Shown here piece after piece: positions 18,199-27,354 of a stretch of 64,000 bases of DNA (its first letter is position 1; every line of letters starts with the position of its first letter). The notes below the pieces were generated by a model, which ran no database searches, was not told the DNA's origin, and worked only from the letters and a program-made list of their open reading frames with translations. The position numbers and the translations under genes were made by a program. This DNA is from Planctomycetota bacterium (GTDB lineage: Bacteria > Planctomycetota > Uabimicrobiia > Uabimicrobiales > Uabimicrobiaceae), in assembly GCA_029260735.1 (NCBI GenBank), contig JAJDCR010000007.1:1-64000 (forward strand). The letters are read 5' to 3'.

Positions 18199-18471
18199 AG
18201 GTTTATCTTAAACCGCTTTTGAATGAGCTTATTTAGAACCGTTCGAAGACTTATGTTCCCTGGAGGGTAAGGCTCCTGTTGCACCGGGGATGTGATTAGT
18301 TCCTGATGGTATTTGGGCATATTTATTTGCCATCGGTTTCATATTCATGTTTTTAAATACCATATCAGGATCCCATCACAACCCCTGCTCGGCAGGAGCC
18401 AAAGCCCTCCAGGGAAAATGGTGTTTAGAGAGATTTTTGATAATCTTTTTTTAACGGTTTCAGATAAGCCT
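18199..18471. repeat. Nested long inverted repeat between convergent genes
   Basis: An inner inverted repeat, 18258-18414, has arms of about 65 bp beginning CCCTGGAGGG and ending CCCTCCAGGG; they share CTCCTG, GTGATT/GTGAT and CCTGAT-GGTATTT blocks. Outside it a second pair (AGGTTTATCTTAAACCG at 18199 and CGGTTTCAGATAAGCCT at 18455) continues the symmetry. It fills the whole gap between two convergent genes. It could be a bidirectional terminator, a fold-back mobile element or a structured RNA; the arms have diverged with matching gaps. Confidence 0.6.
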
Positions 18472-18495
18472 CACCTTCCACTTTCGCCTTAACTT

Positions 18496-20613
18496 TTAAT
18501 TCTTATAAGCACTTTCCTGAGGAAGAAGTTTATCTATTTGAGTCAGCTTGCTTCCGTCATAGTTTTGCGAAACTTGCATTGCTAAGAGAGTGGCTTTATC
18601 TGCTAGAATAGTGAGGCCTTCTCGATTGCTAAGACTGAGCTTGGTTTTGGATAAAGCTTGGAAAAACCTGTCAATTTCGGGCACATTTGCCCCACTTGCT
18701 TTGATTTTATTCAAGTCGTTTAGAGCTTTTTTGAAATTCTTCATCATATCTTGGGCATATTTTTTCTTTCCGTCACTAGCTTTAGCTAACCCTCTTAGGC
18801 GATACTCTACGGAGAGGAAAGAACCTACAAGGTATAACATTCTTAAACGTTTAACAGAAGAACTTTTGTTTTCCTGAGAAAATAAAAAGTTATGTCTTAC
18901 CATGCCCTGTGACCAAGCAACCGCTTCAAATCCTGTTCCACTAGTGTGCCCTCCTATATTAACTAACTTTTCATTGGTAATACTATGGCAGCGGTAGCAG
19001 TTTTCAATTACGGCGTAAGTGTTTTCTGGTAAATTCATTCCTAAATCACTAGATTTTGCATGCCTTTTTGCTTTTATCTCAGCGGGCTCTGTTTCTCTCG
19101 TAAATCCTTGGTAATCGTTATGGATAAACAACCAGTCTTGGGCGGGACCATGGCAAGACTCACAAGAAACACCAGAGATTGCTTTGAGTTTGCTACCAGA
19201 GGGTTCGGTTGTAAAATGGCAATTCATGCATTCACCACTTCTCTTGATACTTCCTTTGAGACCCATTTTAGTCATAATGCTTTTGCCTTTTGTTCTTAAC
19301 TCACTAAAAGTTTTGAAGTGGGGAGTTCTTTCCCATTGTTTTAGCTCTTGAGAGTGACAAGTTCCGCATTTTTGGGAAGAAACTACTTTGGCCGAGGCAA
19401 AGGGTTTTGCTTTCTTTTCTTTTATTTTCTTTAAAAGAACTAGCTCATCTAGAGAGAAAGATGGTTTTGGTTCAGTTGTTTTTTTTGCGGGAAGTTTAGG
19501 GTCTGGTTTCACTGGATCTGTTTTAACTGGATCTGTTTTTTCCGGGTCTGTTTTAATCGGGTCTGTTTTTTCCGAAGGATTTGATGGGGTCGAAGAGGAC
19601 ATCTTCTTAATCGCACTTAAGTTTTTTTCGACAGAAGCAATTTTTTCTTTTAAACTTTGAATTTCTTCTTTCTGAGAACTTAGCTTAGCTCTTAATTCTT
19701 GGATTTGAGCGTAGCTTGCATCTGTCTTTTCTTCTGCCTTTTTGAACATGGTGGATGATGTAGTTTTAGTATTTTCTAGCTCAATTTGAAGGTCTTGTAT
19801 TTTTTTTACGCTCGCTTGAAAATCTTTTTCCAAGGTTTGGATTTCCTGAGATTTATCTTGAGAAGAGTTTTGCCAATGATTTAGCCCTCCAACACTTGCG
19901 ATAAGGACGAGGAGAAAAAAAAGTCGCCCAACCAAAGAATAGCCTCGAGATGATTCTGATTTTTTTCGAGCAGAGATCTGTTTTGTTACAGTAGATTTTT
20001 TGCGAATGCGAAATTCATAGCGATGATTGCATATCTGAATAATATCTTCGGGAAAAAGGACTACTCTACCTTCGGTTTTTTGCTGATTGACTAGGGTTCC
20101 ATTGGAGCTTTGTAAATCCTCAATGAGGTATTCGCCATTAACTAAAGTGATTTTAGCATGTTGTCGTGAAGCTAAGTTATCGGTGACTTGGACATCACAT
20201 TTAGGACTTCGTCCAATAAAGGTTGTTTCATCTAAAGAAGTTTCTTCTCCTCTTGTTCCCCCATCTAGGAAGGTTAAGCTCCCTGTGTGGTTTTTTGCTA
20301 CTTTGGCCGTTCCTTGGTCTTTTGGTTCGATTTTTATTTTAACATCCCCAAGTTGAAAGGTATCTTTGTGTCGTAGAGATACTTCAGGTTCAATCATCTT
20401 TTTTTGGTTGATTAGGATTTCCGCTTCTTCTTCTTTTTGGCAAAGAGTACATTTGCCTTGTTCCACAATTAAATCGGCATGGTAGTCCCAAATTCCTCCG
20501 TATAAGAGAACGACGTTGTTATCGGTAGCCTTGCCTATGGAGTGACGCCCATCAGGAAGCTCTTGCTTTTGTATGGTATCGCCTTTTTCGTTGATAACTT
20601 TTAATTCAATCAT
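18496..20613 (-). CDS. FHA-FHA-transmembrane-tetraheme cytochrome c fusion
   Basis: A 705-residue protein joining signalling and redox modules. Residues 1-100 and 110-205 are two FHA domains (the second with TFIGRSPKCDVQVTDN, SRQHAKIT, DLQSSNGTLVNQ). One membrane helix lies near 226-246 (LFFLLVLIASVGGLNHW), then a coiled coil to about 345, and a PEKTDPVKTDP-rich linker near 350-380. A multihaem region has four CxxCH sites: CGTCH at 416, CMNCH at 462, CESCH at 484 and CYRCH at 539. The C-terminal 140 residues are helical. The cytochrome part resembles the cytochrome c554 family. The inferred topology has FHA in the cytoplasm and haems in the periplasm, where c-type haem is attached. GGAG precedes the ATG. 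It neighbours a receptor kinase (20686-22674) whose phosphothreonines the FHA domains might read. I know of no characterised protein with this order. Confidence 0.85.
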   Translation of the reverse strand: MIELKVINEKGDTIQKQELPDGRHSIGKATDNNVVLLYGGIWDYHADLIVEQGKCTLCQKEEEAEILINQKKMIEPEVSLRHKDTFQLGDVKIKIEPKDQGTAKVAKNHTGSLTFLDGGTRGEETSLDETTFIGRSPKCDVQVTDNLASRQHAKITLVNGEYLIEDLQSSNGTLVNQQKTEGRVVLFPEDIIQICNHRYEFRIRKKSTVTKQISARKKSESSRGYSLVGRLFFLLVLIASVGGLNHWQNSSQDKSQEIQTLEKDFQASVKKIQDLQIELENTKTTSSTMFKKAEEKTDASYAQIQELRAKLSSQKEEIQSLKEKIASVEKNLSAIKKMSSSTPSNPSEKTDPIKTDPEKTDPVKTDPVKPDPKLPAKKTTEPKPSFSLDELVLLKKIKEKKAKPFASAKVVSSQKCGTCHSQELKQWERTPHFKTFSELRTKGKSIMTKMGLKGSIKRSGECMNCHFTTEPSGSKLKAISGVSCESCHGPAQDWLFIHNDYQGFTRETEPAEIKAKRHAKSSDLGMNLPENTYAVIENCYRCHSITNEKLVNIGGHTSGTGFEAVAWSQGMVRHNFLFSQENKSSSVKRLRMLYLVGSFLSVEYRLRGLAKASDGKKKYAQDMMKNFKKALNDLNKIKASGANVPEIDRFFQALSKTKLSLSNREGLTILADKATLLAMQVSQNYDGSKLTQIDKLLPQESAYKN

Positions 20614-20685
20614 AAAAATCTCCTACATTCCCATAAACCTAAGTTTACTTTGATTCCTTGGTTTATGGAACCTTTCGTTGTTGTT

Positions 20686-22674
20686 CTATTTCTGTGATTC
20701 TTTTTCTAGTTTTTTGATTTTTTTTTCTAAAGCATGACTTTTTGCTTGTGGACTTCTAGCTTTTTTGAGCCAAAGGAGAGCTTTCTCATATTGCTGTTCT
20801 TTTGCATACAAGTCCCCTAATACCTCCATTGCTTTTCGATTTCCTTCTGCAATAGCTTTTTTATACCAGCCAATAGCTTTTTCCTTGCTCAAAGGAACAA
20901 CTTCTCCCTGGAAATAGAGTTTTCCCAGTTCAATCATTGCATCGGGGTTTCTTTTTTTGATAGCCTTGTGAAAAGCTTCTAAGGCAAGTTTCTCATCACC
21001 TTTTTCTTTTCGCTTTAAGTACATGCGCCCTAAATGAACACAGGCGTCTCTGTTGCCTTTTTCACAAGCCTTCTCAAAAAGATCCATGGCCTTTTTTTTA
21101 TTTTTCTTTACGAGATACCAATAGCCTAATTTATTAAGAGCATGAATGTTTCCTAAGTCCGCCGCTCGTTGGTAGAAGTCACGAGCAAGATTGATGTTTT
21201 TTGGCATATTTGCTTCGCTTACTCCAGACTGATACCCCGCACCAAGATATACCATGCTTTCACTACTGCCTAATTTTGCTCCTTCATGGAAATACTCAGC
21301 TGCTTTACCTAGGTTATCTCTTCCTCCGTAAATGAGGAAGTAAATCAGGCCTAAAGCTTCATAAGAGTAGGCATCCCCTTTTTTCTCTAATTCCTCAATG
21401 ATTCCAGAAGATATACTTCGAGCTTTGCTACGATCTCTGCCTTTTCCTGATCGGTGGTAGAGCAAGAGAGCTTTTTGAGCTAAGTAGCGAGGAGTTTCTT
21501 TTATTTTACAGGCGGTTTCATTGTATTGCCAGGCTTCTTCGAATTCGTGCTCTAAAAAAAGTTGATAGGCTTTCTTAAAATGTTGCTCTGCTTGTTGAGA
21601 TGGGGTTAAGGAAGTATTTTCTTTTGGCAAAAAGAGAATGCTGAGTAATAGTAATCCTATCGTAAGAAAAATCCAAATAGATTTTTGAATTAGAAGTCTC
21701 TGTGGGGTTTTTTCTTTTGCTTTTAGATTTTTTGAAGTCAAAGAAAGCATCGCAGGAGAGCAAACAGATTCTTTATGGTGTTCATATCCCAAAAAGGATT
21801 CTTGGAGTTTTGCCAGTGGTTCTAGTAGTTCATTTGCTTGTTGCCAACGTTCTTGAGGAAGTTTTTTCATGGCCTTCTCTACCAGGAAGGAGAGTTCTTT
21901 GTAGTTTTCATATTCTTTTTCTCGAACATGAGGGGCAGCTATTTTCTCCCACTCTGATAGGACCGTAGGAGGATGAAAACTTCCTATTTTTAAGATGGTT
22001 GTTAATGAGTTGGAGTCATAAAAGGGAGATTGAGGTTGCCAAAGGAAAAACTGATAGAGAGTTACTCCCCAAGAAAAAATGTCACTTCTGATATCTATTT
22101 GTCCATCGGCTTGCTCTGGGCTAAGGTACGCGAGAGTTCCAATAATAGACTGGTCTAAAGTTAAACTTTGATTTGGCCCAGCGATATCTTTTCCAATACC
22201 TAGATCTAAGAGTTTTGCTTGTCCCTTACTTAGGTTGATCATTATGTTATCAGGTTTTATATCTCTGTGAACGATTTTGTGAAAATTTAAAAAATCAATT
22301 GCAGATGATATTTGGTGGGCAATTGCTAGACGCTCAGGCATAGAAAGAAATTGATCCCCTTGAAGGAAAGAATTCATAGATTGTCCGTAGACAAGTTCTA
22401 AAACCATAAAAAGGGTATTTCTTTCTGAGAAAAAATCAATTGCTTTTACAATATGAGGGTGTTTGAACTCTCGAAGCAAAAGATACTCACGTTCAAAACG
22501 TTTTTGTTCTTTCTCGCTAAGTCCATGGAACGCCTTAATGGCAACAGCTCTCTTTTGTACTTTGTCAACTCCTTCGTATACTAGACCCATTCCTCCCCGG
22601 CCTATTTCTTTTTCGACAATGTAACGATTGTTTTTTAAAAGAAAAGGAAGAGTAAAGTTGTCCGTTTCGTACAT
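20686..22674 (-). CDS. Membrane Ser/Thr protein kinase with Sel1 repeats
   Basis: Hanks-type receptor-like kinase of 662 residues. The kinase domain occupies about residues 15-275: GRGGMG glycine loop, VAIKAF lysine, VHRDIKPDN catalytic loop, DLGIGKD (DLG instead of DFG) and GTLAYLSPEQ activation segment. One membrane helix near 333-350 (SIWIFLTIGLLLLSILFLP) is followed by TPR-like and then at least five Sel1-type repeats (for example YFHEGAKLGSSESMVYLGAGY). The repeats would lie outside the membrane as a sensor or docking surface. The ATG at 22674 places the kinase near the N-terminus; a TTG at 22845 would add 57 basic, hydrophobic residues and lacks a clear ribosome site. It lies 72 bp upstream of the FHA-cytochrome gene on the same strand, so co-transcription is likely. 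Confidence 0.88.
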   Translation of the reverse strand: MYETDNFTLPFLLKNNRYIVEKEIGRGGMGLVYEGVDKVQKRAVAIKAFHGLSEKEQKRFEREYLLLREFKHPHIVKAIDFFSERNTLFMVLELVYGQSMNSFLQGDQFLSMPERLAIAHQISSAIDFLNFHKIVHRDIKPDNIMINLSKGQAKLLDLGIGKDIAGPNQSLTLDQSIIGTLAYLSPEQADGQIDIRSDIFSWGVTLYQFFLWQPQSPFYDSNSLTTILKIGSFHPPTVLSEWEKIAAPHVREKEYENYKELSFLVEKAMKKLPQERWQQANELLEPLAKLQESFLGYEHHKESVCSPAMLSLTSKNLKAKEKTPQRLLIQKSIWIFLTIGLLLLSILFLPKENTSLTPSQQAEQHFKKAYQLFLEHEFEEAWQYNETACKIKETPRYLAQKALLLYHRSGKGRDRSKARSISSGIIEELEKKGDAYSYEALGLIYFLIYGGRDNLGKAAEYFHEGAKLGSSESMVYLGAGYQSGVSEANMPKNINLARDFYQRAADLGNIHALNKLGYWYLVKKNKKKAMDLFEKACEKGNRDACVHLGRMYLKRKEKGDEKLALEAFHKAIKKRNPDAMIELGKLYFQGEVVPLSKEKAIGWYKKAIAEGNRKAMEVLGDLYAKEQQYEKALLWLKKARSPQAKSHALEKKIKKLEKESQK

Positions 22675-22910
22675 GGGTTCTACTTTTTTCTCTAAAAGAC
22701 GACGGGAAAATAATTTTATAACGAAAAAGAAGAGCTTATTTTTATTGACTTCAAGAAAATTATAAACTCTTTTTCTTTGAAAAGCTAGCGCTACTAGGAT
22801 ATTTATTTTTTTCGAAGCAGCTAAAAAAACTTTTTGACTTTTCAAAGAAAAGAATTACACTGCGTGCAAGTTTTTGATGTATTTTTTGGGATTTTTGGAA
22901 AGGGATCAGA

Positions 22911-23726
22911 ATGACCTTGCAGAAAACTCTGCAATCAGAAGGCTTTTCTGGTGATAAGCTCGAAAGACAGTTTCGAGATTTTTATGCAATGGAAATATCA
23001 GCGGCAGAGGCTTTGGATACTTGGCAAAGGCTACGAAAAGTTTTAAAAGAGATAGGCTACTATCCTCTTATTGTTGATCAATCGATGATGAAGTTTTATC
23101 AAGATGCTTTAGACGAAGATGGTTCCGAAGCTTTAGAGGAAATCTTAAAGGAAGAAAATTACAATCCTAGTAAGGTTGTTCAAGCCGGCCTGAAAATCAA
23201 TCCTCAGGTTTGGATGAAGCGACTGATCAAAAAGAATCCTAGTTTACTTGATCTTTATCGAGGAGATTGGCCCAAAGGGCGTCCCCGGAAAAAGAAATTA
23301 GAAAACGATTCTTTATCTATAGCTAAGGTTTATGACAAGACTTTTAGTGAAAAAGTTTTTGCGGATAAGCTTTACTTGCAATTGGCCCCTGCGAAGAATA
23401 GCTGGGAAATTCCTGGGGTTTTGAACTGGAACATTATGGAAGAGGTTATTGGATGGTTTGGTTGGGGAGAATGTCCTCCCCCGCCTGTTCATACTTCTTT
23501 TACTCGGTATTGGAATAAAAAATATGGGGCCGAGATCGTTAGCTATAGCGATGATTATTACGAAATGATTGTCGAAAATCCTCCGAAAAATCGAGAAGAT
23601 GCCTTAGAATTGGCTAAAGAACAATATCTTTATTGTCCAGATATAGTTAGTCAGGGAACAGAGACTCTCGAATGCTTTGCTTATAGTTTGATCAATGAGC
23701 CAGTTTGGTTTTTCTGGTGGGATTAG
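22911..23726 (+). CDS. DUF4253 domain protein
   Basis: A 271-residue protein. The C-terminal half matches the DUF4253 pattern as I recall it: WEIPGVLNWN, then GWGECPPPPVHTSFTRYW, KKYGAEIVSYSDDYYEM, REDALELAKEQYLYCPDIV and a PVWFFWWD ending. The N-terminal half is helical and acidic and not recognised. The function of DUF4253 is unknown; members occur singly in many bacteria and are sometimes discussed as toxin-immunity-like proteins. It is probably cytoplasmic. It diverges from the Sel1 kinase gene, and a strong hairpin follows the stop. Confidence 0.82.
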   Translation: MTLQKTLQSEGFSGDKLERQFRDFYAMEISAAEALDTWQRLRKVLKEIGYYPLIVDQSMMKFYQDALDEDGSEALEEILKEENYNPSKVVQAGLKINPQVWMKRLIKKNPSLLDLYRGDWPKGRPRKKKLENDSLSIAKVYDKTFSEKVFADKLYLQLAPAKNSWEIPGVLNWNIMEEVIGWFGWGECPPPPVHTSFTRYWNKKYGAEIVSYSDDYYEMIVENPPKNREDALELAKEQYLYCPDIVSQGTETLECFAYSLINEPVWFFWWD

Positions 23727-23760
23727 TTTTCTCTTGATAAAATCCAGGTAGGAAGAAGTG

Positions 23761-23790
23761 GCTAAGGATCACCATTTCGTGATCCTTAGC
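23761..23790. terminator. Bidirectional terminator hairpin
   Basis: A perfect 12-bp stem (GCTAAGGATCAC / GTGATCCTTAGC) with a six-base loop sits between the converging DUF4253 and band-7 genes; A- and T-rich sequence follows on the plus strand. Confidence 0.8.
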
Positions 23791-23801
23791 AAAGAGAATT
23801 T

Positions 23802-25100
23802 TTATTTGTTCTCTACTTCAATATCTTCGGTTAAAGCTCCCACCATTTGTAAAAATTGATTAACATCAAAAGGATTTGTCTTATTCGTGTTGATTTGAAT
23901 TCTTCCAATAGTGATGTTTTCGATCATTTTACGGCTTAAAAGAAGTTTTCCTCCCGGGCCTTGGTAAGCTTCATTGACAGCTTTTTCTCCTATCGCTCGG
24001 GCAATTTCTCTTAGCTTATCTCCTTCTGCAATTTTTTCTCGCTCATACCTTTGGGCATCGGCCATTAATTCTCGTACTTTGAGTTTAGCATCCGCTTTGA
24101 TTTGTTCGATAACTTTAAAGGTAGTTGCTTTCAATTCCATAATTTCTTTATTCATATTTTCCCGAATTGCTCTGACCTTTGCATCGGTTTCTTTTTGGAT
24201 CATTTGAGTTGTTTGTTGCTCTTCTTCCCGAGCGGTTTGGCTTTCTGCTAAAAGGCGTTGTTGGCCAAGTAGCTGCTTTTGGATCAGTTTATCTTCAAAG
24301 CGTTTGTCAAAAACAACCCGACGAATAAGAAGGTTTTCTGCTTCAATATTGACTTGGGAATATACTTTGACATAAGGTTTCGCGGTGGATGCTTTATCAC
24401 CTTCTTCCAGCACTGTCTTTTTGATCGTATATTCAATGCCGCTTTTGGTTTTAACCACCCAGCGAGAGTTTTTGTCTAAAATAGTGACCACTGCTTCTTT
24501 TATAACCATTTGGCGTTTTTTGAACTTACTGATCATTTCTTCTGGGATTTTTTCGGCATCTAGTTCTTTTATTGAGGCATTGCCTAAGTCAAAAAGGTAT
24601 TCTTTTAACGATTCGTTTAACATATTGATGGTTTCAAGAGCTCGGGCAGAGCGAGCATTAGAATCATAGAAGTCTTCTGTTCGCATATTTCCCATAACCT
24701 TCCATATACTTGCTTCTGCTTGTTGGCGAAAGCGTTCTTTGAAGGCATAACCAGGGCCCATCTTTAATAAAACATCCCAGGCTTTTCCTTTTTTGATTCG
24801 GTAGAAAATGCTGACATCTAGCTTTGTAGTATATTGATCTTTTGTCCGAAGAGAAAGAGCTTGGTGCTCAGAGTTAGGGGAGTACTCTAGGGACTGTAAA
24901 GTGGGGTCCATGATTGTCAATTTGTGAACCCCGGGAATTATCATCCAAAGGCCTGGTCCAAGATCTCTTTCTTCTACCCCTTTTCCTAGCTGACTACTGC
25001 GCACTCCTACTTTATCCAAAGGGACAATGCTAAAACAAGTAAAAGCAAAAATTCCGATAGCAATAATAATTGCAACAAAGACGTTTCCTAAATTTTTCAT
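23802..25100 (-). CDS. SPFH/band-7 (prohibitin-like) membrane protein
   Basis: A 432-residue stomatin/prohibitin/flotillin/HflK-C superfamily protein. One N-terminal anchor (VFVAIIIAIGIFAFTCFSIV) is followed by the SPFH fold, residues about 25-210 (PLDKVGVRSSQLGKG, then DQYTTKLDVSIFYRIK). A long charged helix rich in Glu, Lys, Arg and Ala, about 275-390, usually drives ring assembly. A 35-residue insert with KSGIEYTIKKTVLEEGD lies between fold and helix. Such proteins form large oligomers that organise membrane microdomains or hold proteases such as FtsH. It follows the second band-7 gene by 13 bp, so the pair is one operon and may form a hetero-oligomer, as HflK and HflC do. Confidence 0.88.
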   Translation of the reverse strand: MKNLGNVFVAIIIAIGIFAFTCFSIVPLDKVGVRSSQLGKGVEERDLGPGLWMIIPGVHKLTIMDPTLQSLEYSPNSEHQALSLRTKDQYTTKLDVSIFYRIKKGKAWDVLLKMGPGYAFKERFRQQAEASIWKVMGNMRTEDFYDSNARSARALETINMLNESLKEYLFDLGNASIKELDAEKIPEEMISKFKKRQMVIKEAVVTILDKNSRWVVKTKSGIEYTIKKTVLEEGDKASTAKPYVKVYSQVNIEAENLLIRRVVFDKRFEDKLIQKQLLGQQRLLAESQTAREEEQQTTQMIQKETDAKVRAIRENMNKEIMELKATTFKVIEQIKADAKLKVRELMADAQRYEREKIAEGDKLREIARAIGEKAVNEAYQGPGGKLLLSRKMIENITIGRIQINTNKTNPFDVNQFLQMVGALTEDIEVENK

Positions 25101-25113
25101 TTTTTTGCCTTTC

Positions 25114-26205
25114 TTATTTAGCTGAATTAGCGACTGCTTTTTCTAATTGAAAACGTTCTATCTGAGAAGATAAGCTGTAAGGCTGTCCTTCTAATCGGAC
25201 CCCCTTGAATTTTATAGCGAGAGCTTCTCGAACAAGAGCAATACCCCCTTTTTTATAGGCATCCGCTAGAGCTTGAATACCTAGTGCTTTGCTCAAACCT
25301 TCCACCTCTATGGCTTTGGCTTCGTTGCTTGCTGCGATAAAGGCTTCATCTCCTTGTTTTTTGATAGCATAAGAGGTACCTTCCGATTCTCGTACTCTTT
25401 TGGTGGCATCTGCAGCGGCCGCAATTTTGAGGGCTTCTTGTTTCCCTCTTTCTTCTCGGATCGTGACGCTTTTAATCCGCTCTTGCTCAGCTTCTTTTCT
25501 TTTTTGTTCTTGTAGAGCTGTTTCTTGAGCTGATTTTTCGTTGCGGACATCTTGGTCAGCTTCTTTTCGATCTTTAATCATACGCTCATAGTCGCCATTG
25601 AAGGAAGGGTTGGTCGCAGTAATGAGAATGGTTTTTAGTCCATATTTTTCGAGTTGCTTGTTCAGCATATTTTTGGCACGGTCAAGACGAAGATTTCGGT
25701 TACCAGGGTCTGCGATTTCCGTTACTGAAAGCTTTCCTAACTCGTCGCGAATAATACTGCGAGCGTAAGCACGAACAAGACCCTCTTTGTATTTATCTCT
25801 ACGTCCCACTTCTTTAACGATGTGTCCGACTCGTTCCGCCATGATTTGATATTGAACTTCCACGTCCATGTTTACATTCGAACCATCGTTGGTTTTGATT
25901 TGGACGGAATCGTCTCCCATTCTATCTCCGATGTTCGGGTTTTGTGTCATGCGAACGGGCTGTTGGGTTTTATCTAATCTGTAGACTTGGGTTAGGCCAA
26001 AGGGCATATGAATAATGGTACCATTGGTTAGCTTAAGGGTTTCCGCTCCGGTGACATTGTTTTTGATAATGGCAACTTCGCCGGGTTTTACCACTGTGAT
26101 TCCTGTAAAAACAACAGAAAGTCCCAGAGAAACGACAACTATAAATAATAGAGCCGATCCAACAAAAAGAGGAGGGACTTGTATTTGAGTACTTTGTCTT
26201 GTCAT
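25114..26205 (-). CDS. SPFH/band-7 (prohibitin-like) membrane protein
   Basis: A 363-residue partner of the downstream gene. It has an N-terminal membrane helix (LFVGSALLFIVVVSLGLSVVF), an SPFH core that begins ITVVKPGEVAIIKNNVTG and contains NVDMDVEVQYQI-like strands (NVNMDVEVQYQIMA), and the helical ARSIIRDELGKLSVTEIAD segment typical of HflK. It ends in a long Glu/Lys/Ala helix (about 220-310). The two proteins are only distantly alike, which fits an obligate hetero-pair more than a recent duplication. GGA precedes the start by eight bases. The upstream region 26206-26510 is AT-rich with no visible gene. Confidence 0.88.
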   Translation of the reverse strand: MTRQSTQIQVPPLFVGSALLFIVVVSLGLSVVFTGITVVKPGEVAIIKNNVTGAETLKLTNGTIIHMPFGLTQVYRLDKTQQPVRMTQNPNIGDRMGDDSVQIKTNDGSNVNMDVEVQYQIMAERVGHIVKEVGRRDKYKEGLVRAYARSIIRDELGKLSVTEIADPGNRNLRLDRAKNMLNKQLEKYGLKTILITATNPSFNGDYERMIKDRKEADQDVRNEKSAQETALQEQKRKEAEQERIKSVTIREERGKQEALKIAAAADATKRVRESEGTSYAIKKQGDEAFIAASNEAKAIEVEGLSKALGIQALADAYKKGGIALVREALAIKFKGVRLEGQPYSLSSQIERFQLEKAVANSAK

Positions 26206-26510
26206 AAAAAAAATTCCTTGAAATTATGTTAGCTGGAAATGAAGGATTTTCCGCGAGAGAACCTCTCCGAATTCTTTCGTGGAAAATACTTGAGTAAGGA
26301 TGAAGTTTAACAATCTACCATTTCATTGCAAGAAAAATAGAGAATAGAGAAATGATTTTAGAGAGATGCTAAAAAATTTAGAAAAAAGAATCTAACCTTT
26401 TGCGATGAGGAGAACAATATGTAAGTAGAAGGTTAGGAGATTTTGTGCTCTCCTTGTTTTTCATAGTCGTTAAAGAGCTAGTTTTCAGACTTTACCGAAA
26501 TTTTAATATA

Positions 26511-26669
26511 AGGTGCTTGGAAAGAAATAATCTCCCTACTTGCTTGATCTTTTGTTTGCTAGCTGCGTTGCTTCTCTGTTACAGAAAAAAACTATGCGCC
26601 ATCGAAAGCGCCTTGCTAGCAAACAAAATCTGCTGCGCAACTAGAGAGATTATTTCTTTCCAAGCACCT
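26511..26669. repeat. Fold-back element A (conserved core, locus-specific arms)
   Basis: An outer perfect 24-bp inverted repeat (AGGTGCTTGGAAAGAAATAA at 26511, continuing TCTC, mirrored at 26646-26669) and an inner perfect 14-bp pair (TTTTGTTTGCTAGC at 26550, mirrored at 26615-26628) enclose a central core, 26566-26614. The core reads CGTTGCTTCTCTGTTACAG... to ATGCGCC...GCGCCTT. It is shared with elements at 55098-55145 (opposite strand) and 57802-57848, but the arms are not. It lies 48 bp before the pseudopilin start, so it may also influence that gene. Confidence 0.75.
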
Positions 26670-26716
26670 AACTTATATACTGAAAGTTCAGCTCTATCGT
26701 TTGAAAGGAAATTCAA

Positions 26717-27337
26717 ATGAAGAAACAAGCTTTTACTTTAATCGAGCTTTTGGTCGTTATCGCAATTATCGGAATCCTTGCGGCAATGCTTTTGCCTGCC
26801 TTAACTCAAATGCAGGCAGCGGCTCAAGAGATACGTTGCCGAGCGAACTTAGACCAAATGGGCAAATGTATGAAGATCTATCTGTTAGATTTTGGCCGTA
26901 ATGTTCGCTATCCTGCTCTCAACGGAGAAGGTTTTGTCGTTCATTTATTTCGAGGAGAGAGAGGAGATGGGGAGGGAATTCTCTCGGAGCCATTAATTTT
27001 TCTTTGCCCTTCTACTCCTGATGAAAACAACGAAGAACTACTTTTGGAGGCTACCGACGAAGGAGATGGGTTTGGTCCTTGTAGCTATGCTGGTCGCAAA
27101 AACGCAAACCAACAAGTTTACCCTGGTATTTTTAAGGTAACTTCTCAAGTTACAACCACTCCCATTGCAGCAGATGATTGGAACGACGGTGAAGTGGAAA
27201 ATCATCGAAATGGAGACGTCTTGAATTTTCTGTTTCTAGATGGACATACCGACCAAGTGCGGGGTGATCCTTTGAATTCAGGGATTGGTTCAGGAACAGG
27301 TATTTACGGGAAACTCTTCGATCCTTTAACCAATTAG
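26717..27337 (+). CDS. Prepilin-like protein with N-terminal methylation motif
   Basis: A 206-residue type II/IV secretion pseudopilin-like protein. [19 protein letters not shown] is a textbook class III leader: cleavage before the aromatic F with Glu at +5, then a hydrophobic helix. The C-terminal globular domain ends with [16 protein letters not shown], resembling the H-X9-DG domain common in planctomycete and Lentisphaera pseudopilins, though the spacing from the His to DG is eleven residues. It would be processed by a prepilin peptidase and methylated, and assembled in a pseudopilus or shown on the surface. GGA lies eight bases before the ATG. No secretion machinery genes are near; such orphans are abundant in these phyla. 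Confidence 0.88.
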   Translation: MKKQAFTLIELLVVIAIIGILAAMLLPALTQMQAAAQEIRCRANLDQMGKCMKIYLLDFGRNVRYPALNGEGFVVHLFRGERGDGEGILSEPLIFLCPSTPDENNEELLLEATDEGDGFGPCSYAGRKNANQQVYPGIFKVTSQVTTTPIAADDWNDGEVENHRNGDVLNFLFLDGHTDQVRGDPLNSGIGSGTGIYGKLFDPLTN

Positions 27338-27354
27338 ATTTTGGTGTAAGTTAT

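Noticed and set aside
26445..26720. A 91-codon frame through fold-back element A
   Set aside because: It is created by the inverted repeat, has no ribosome site and overlaps the pseudopilin start.
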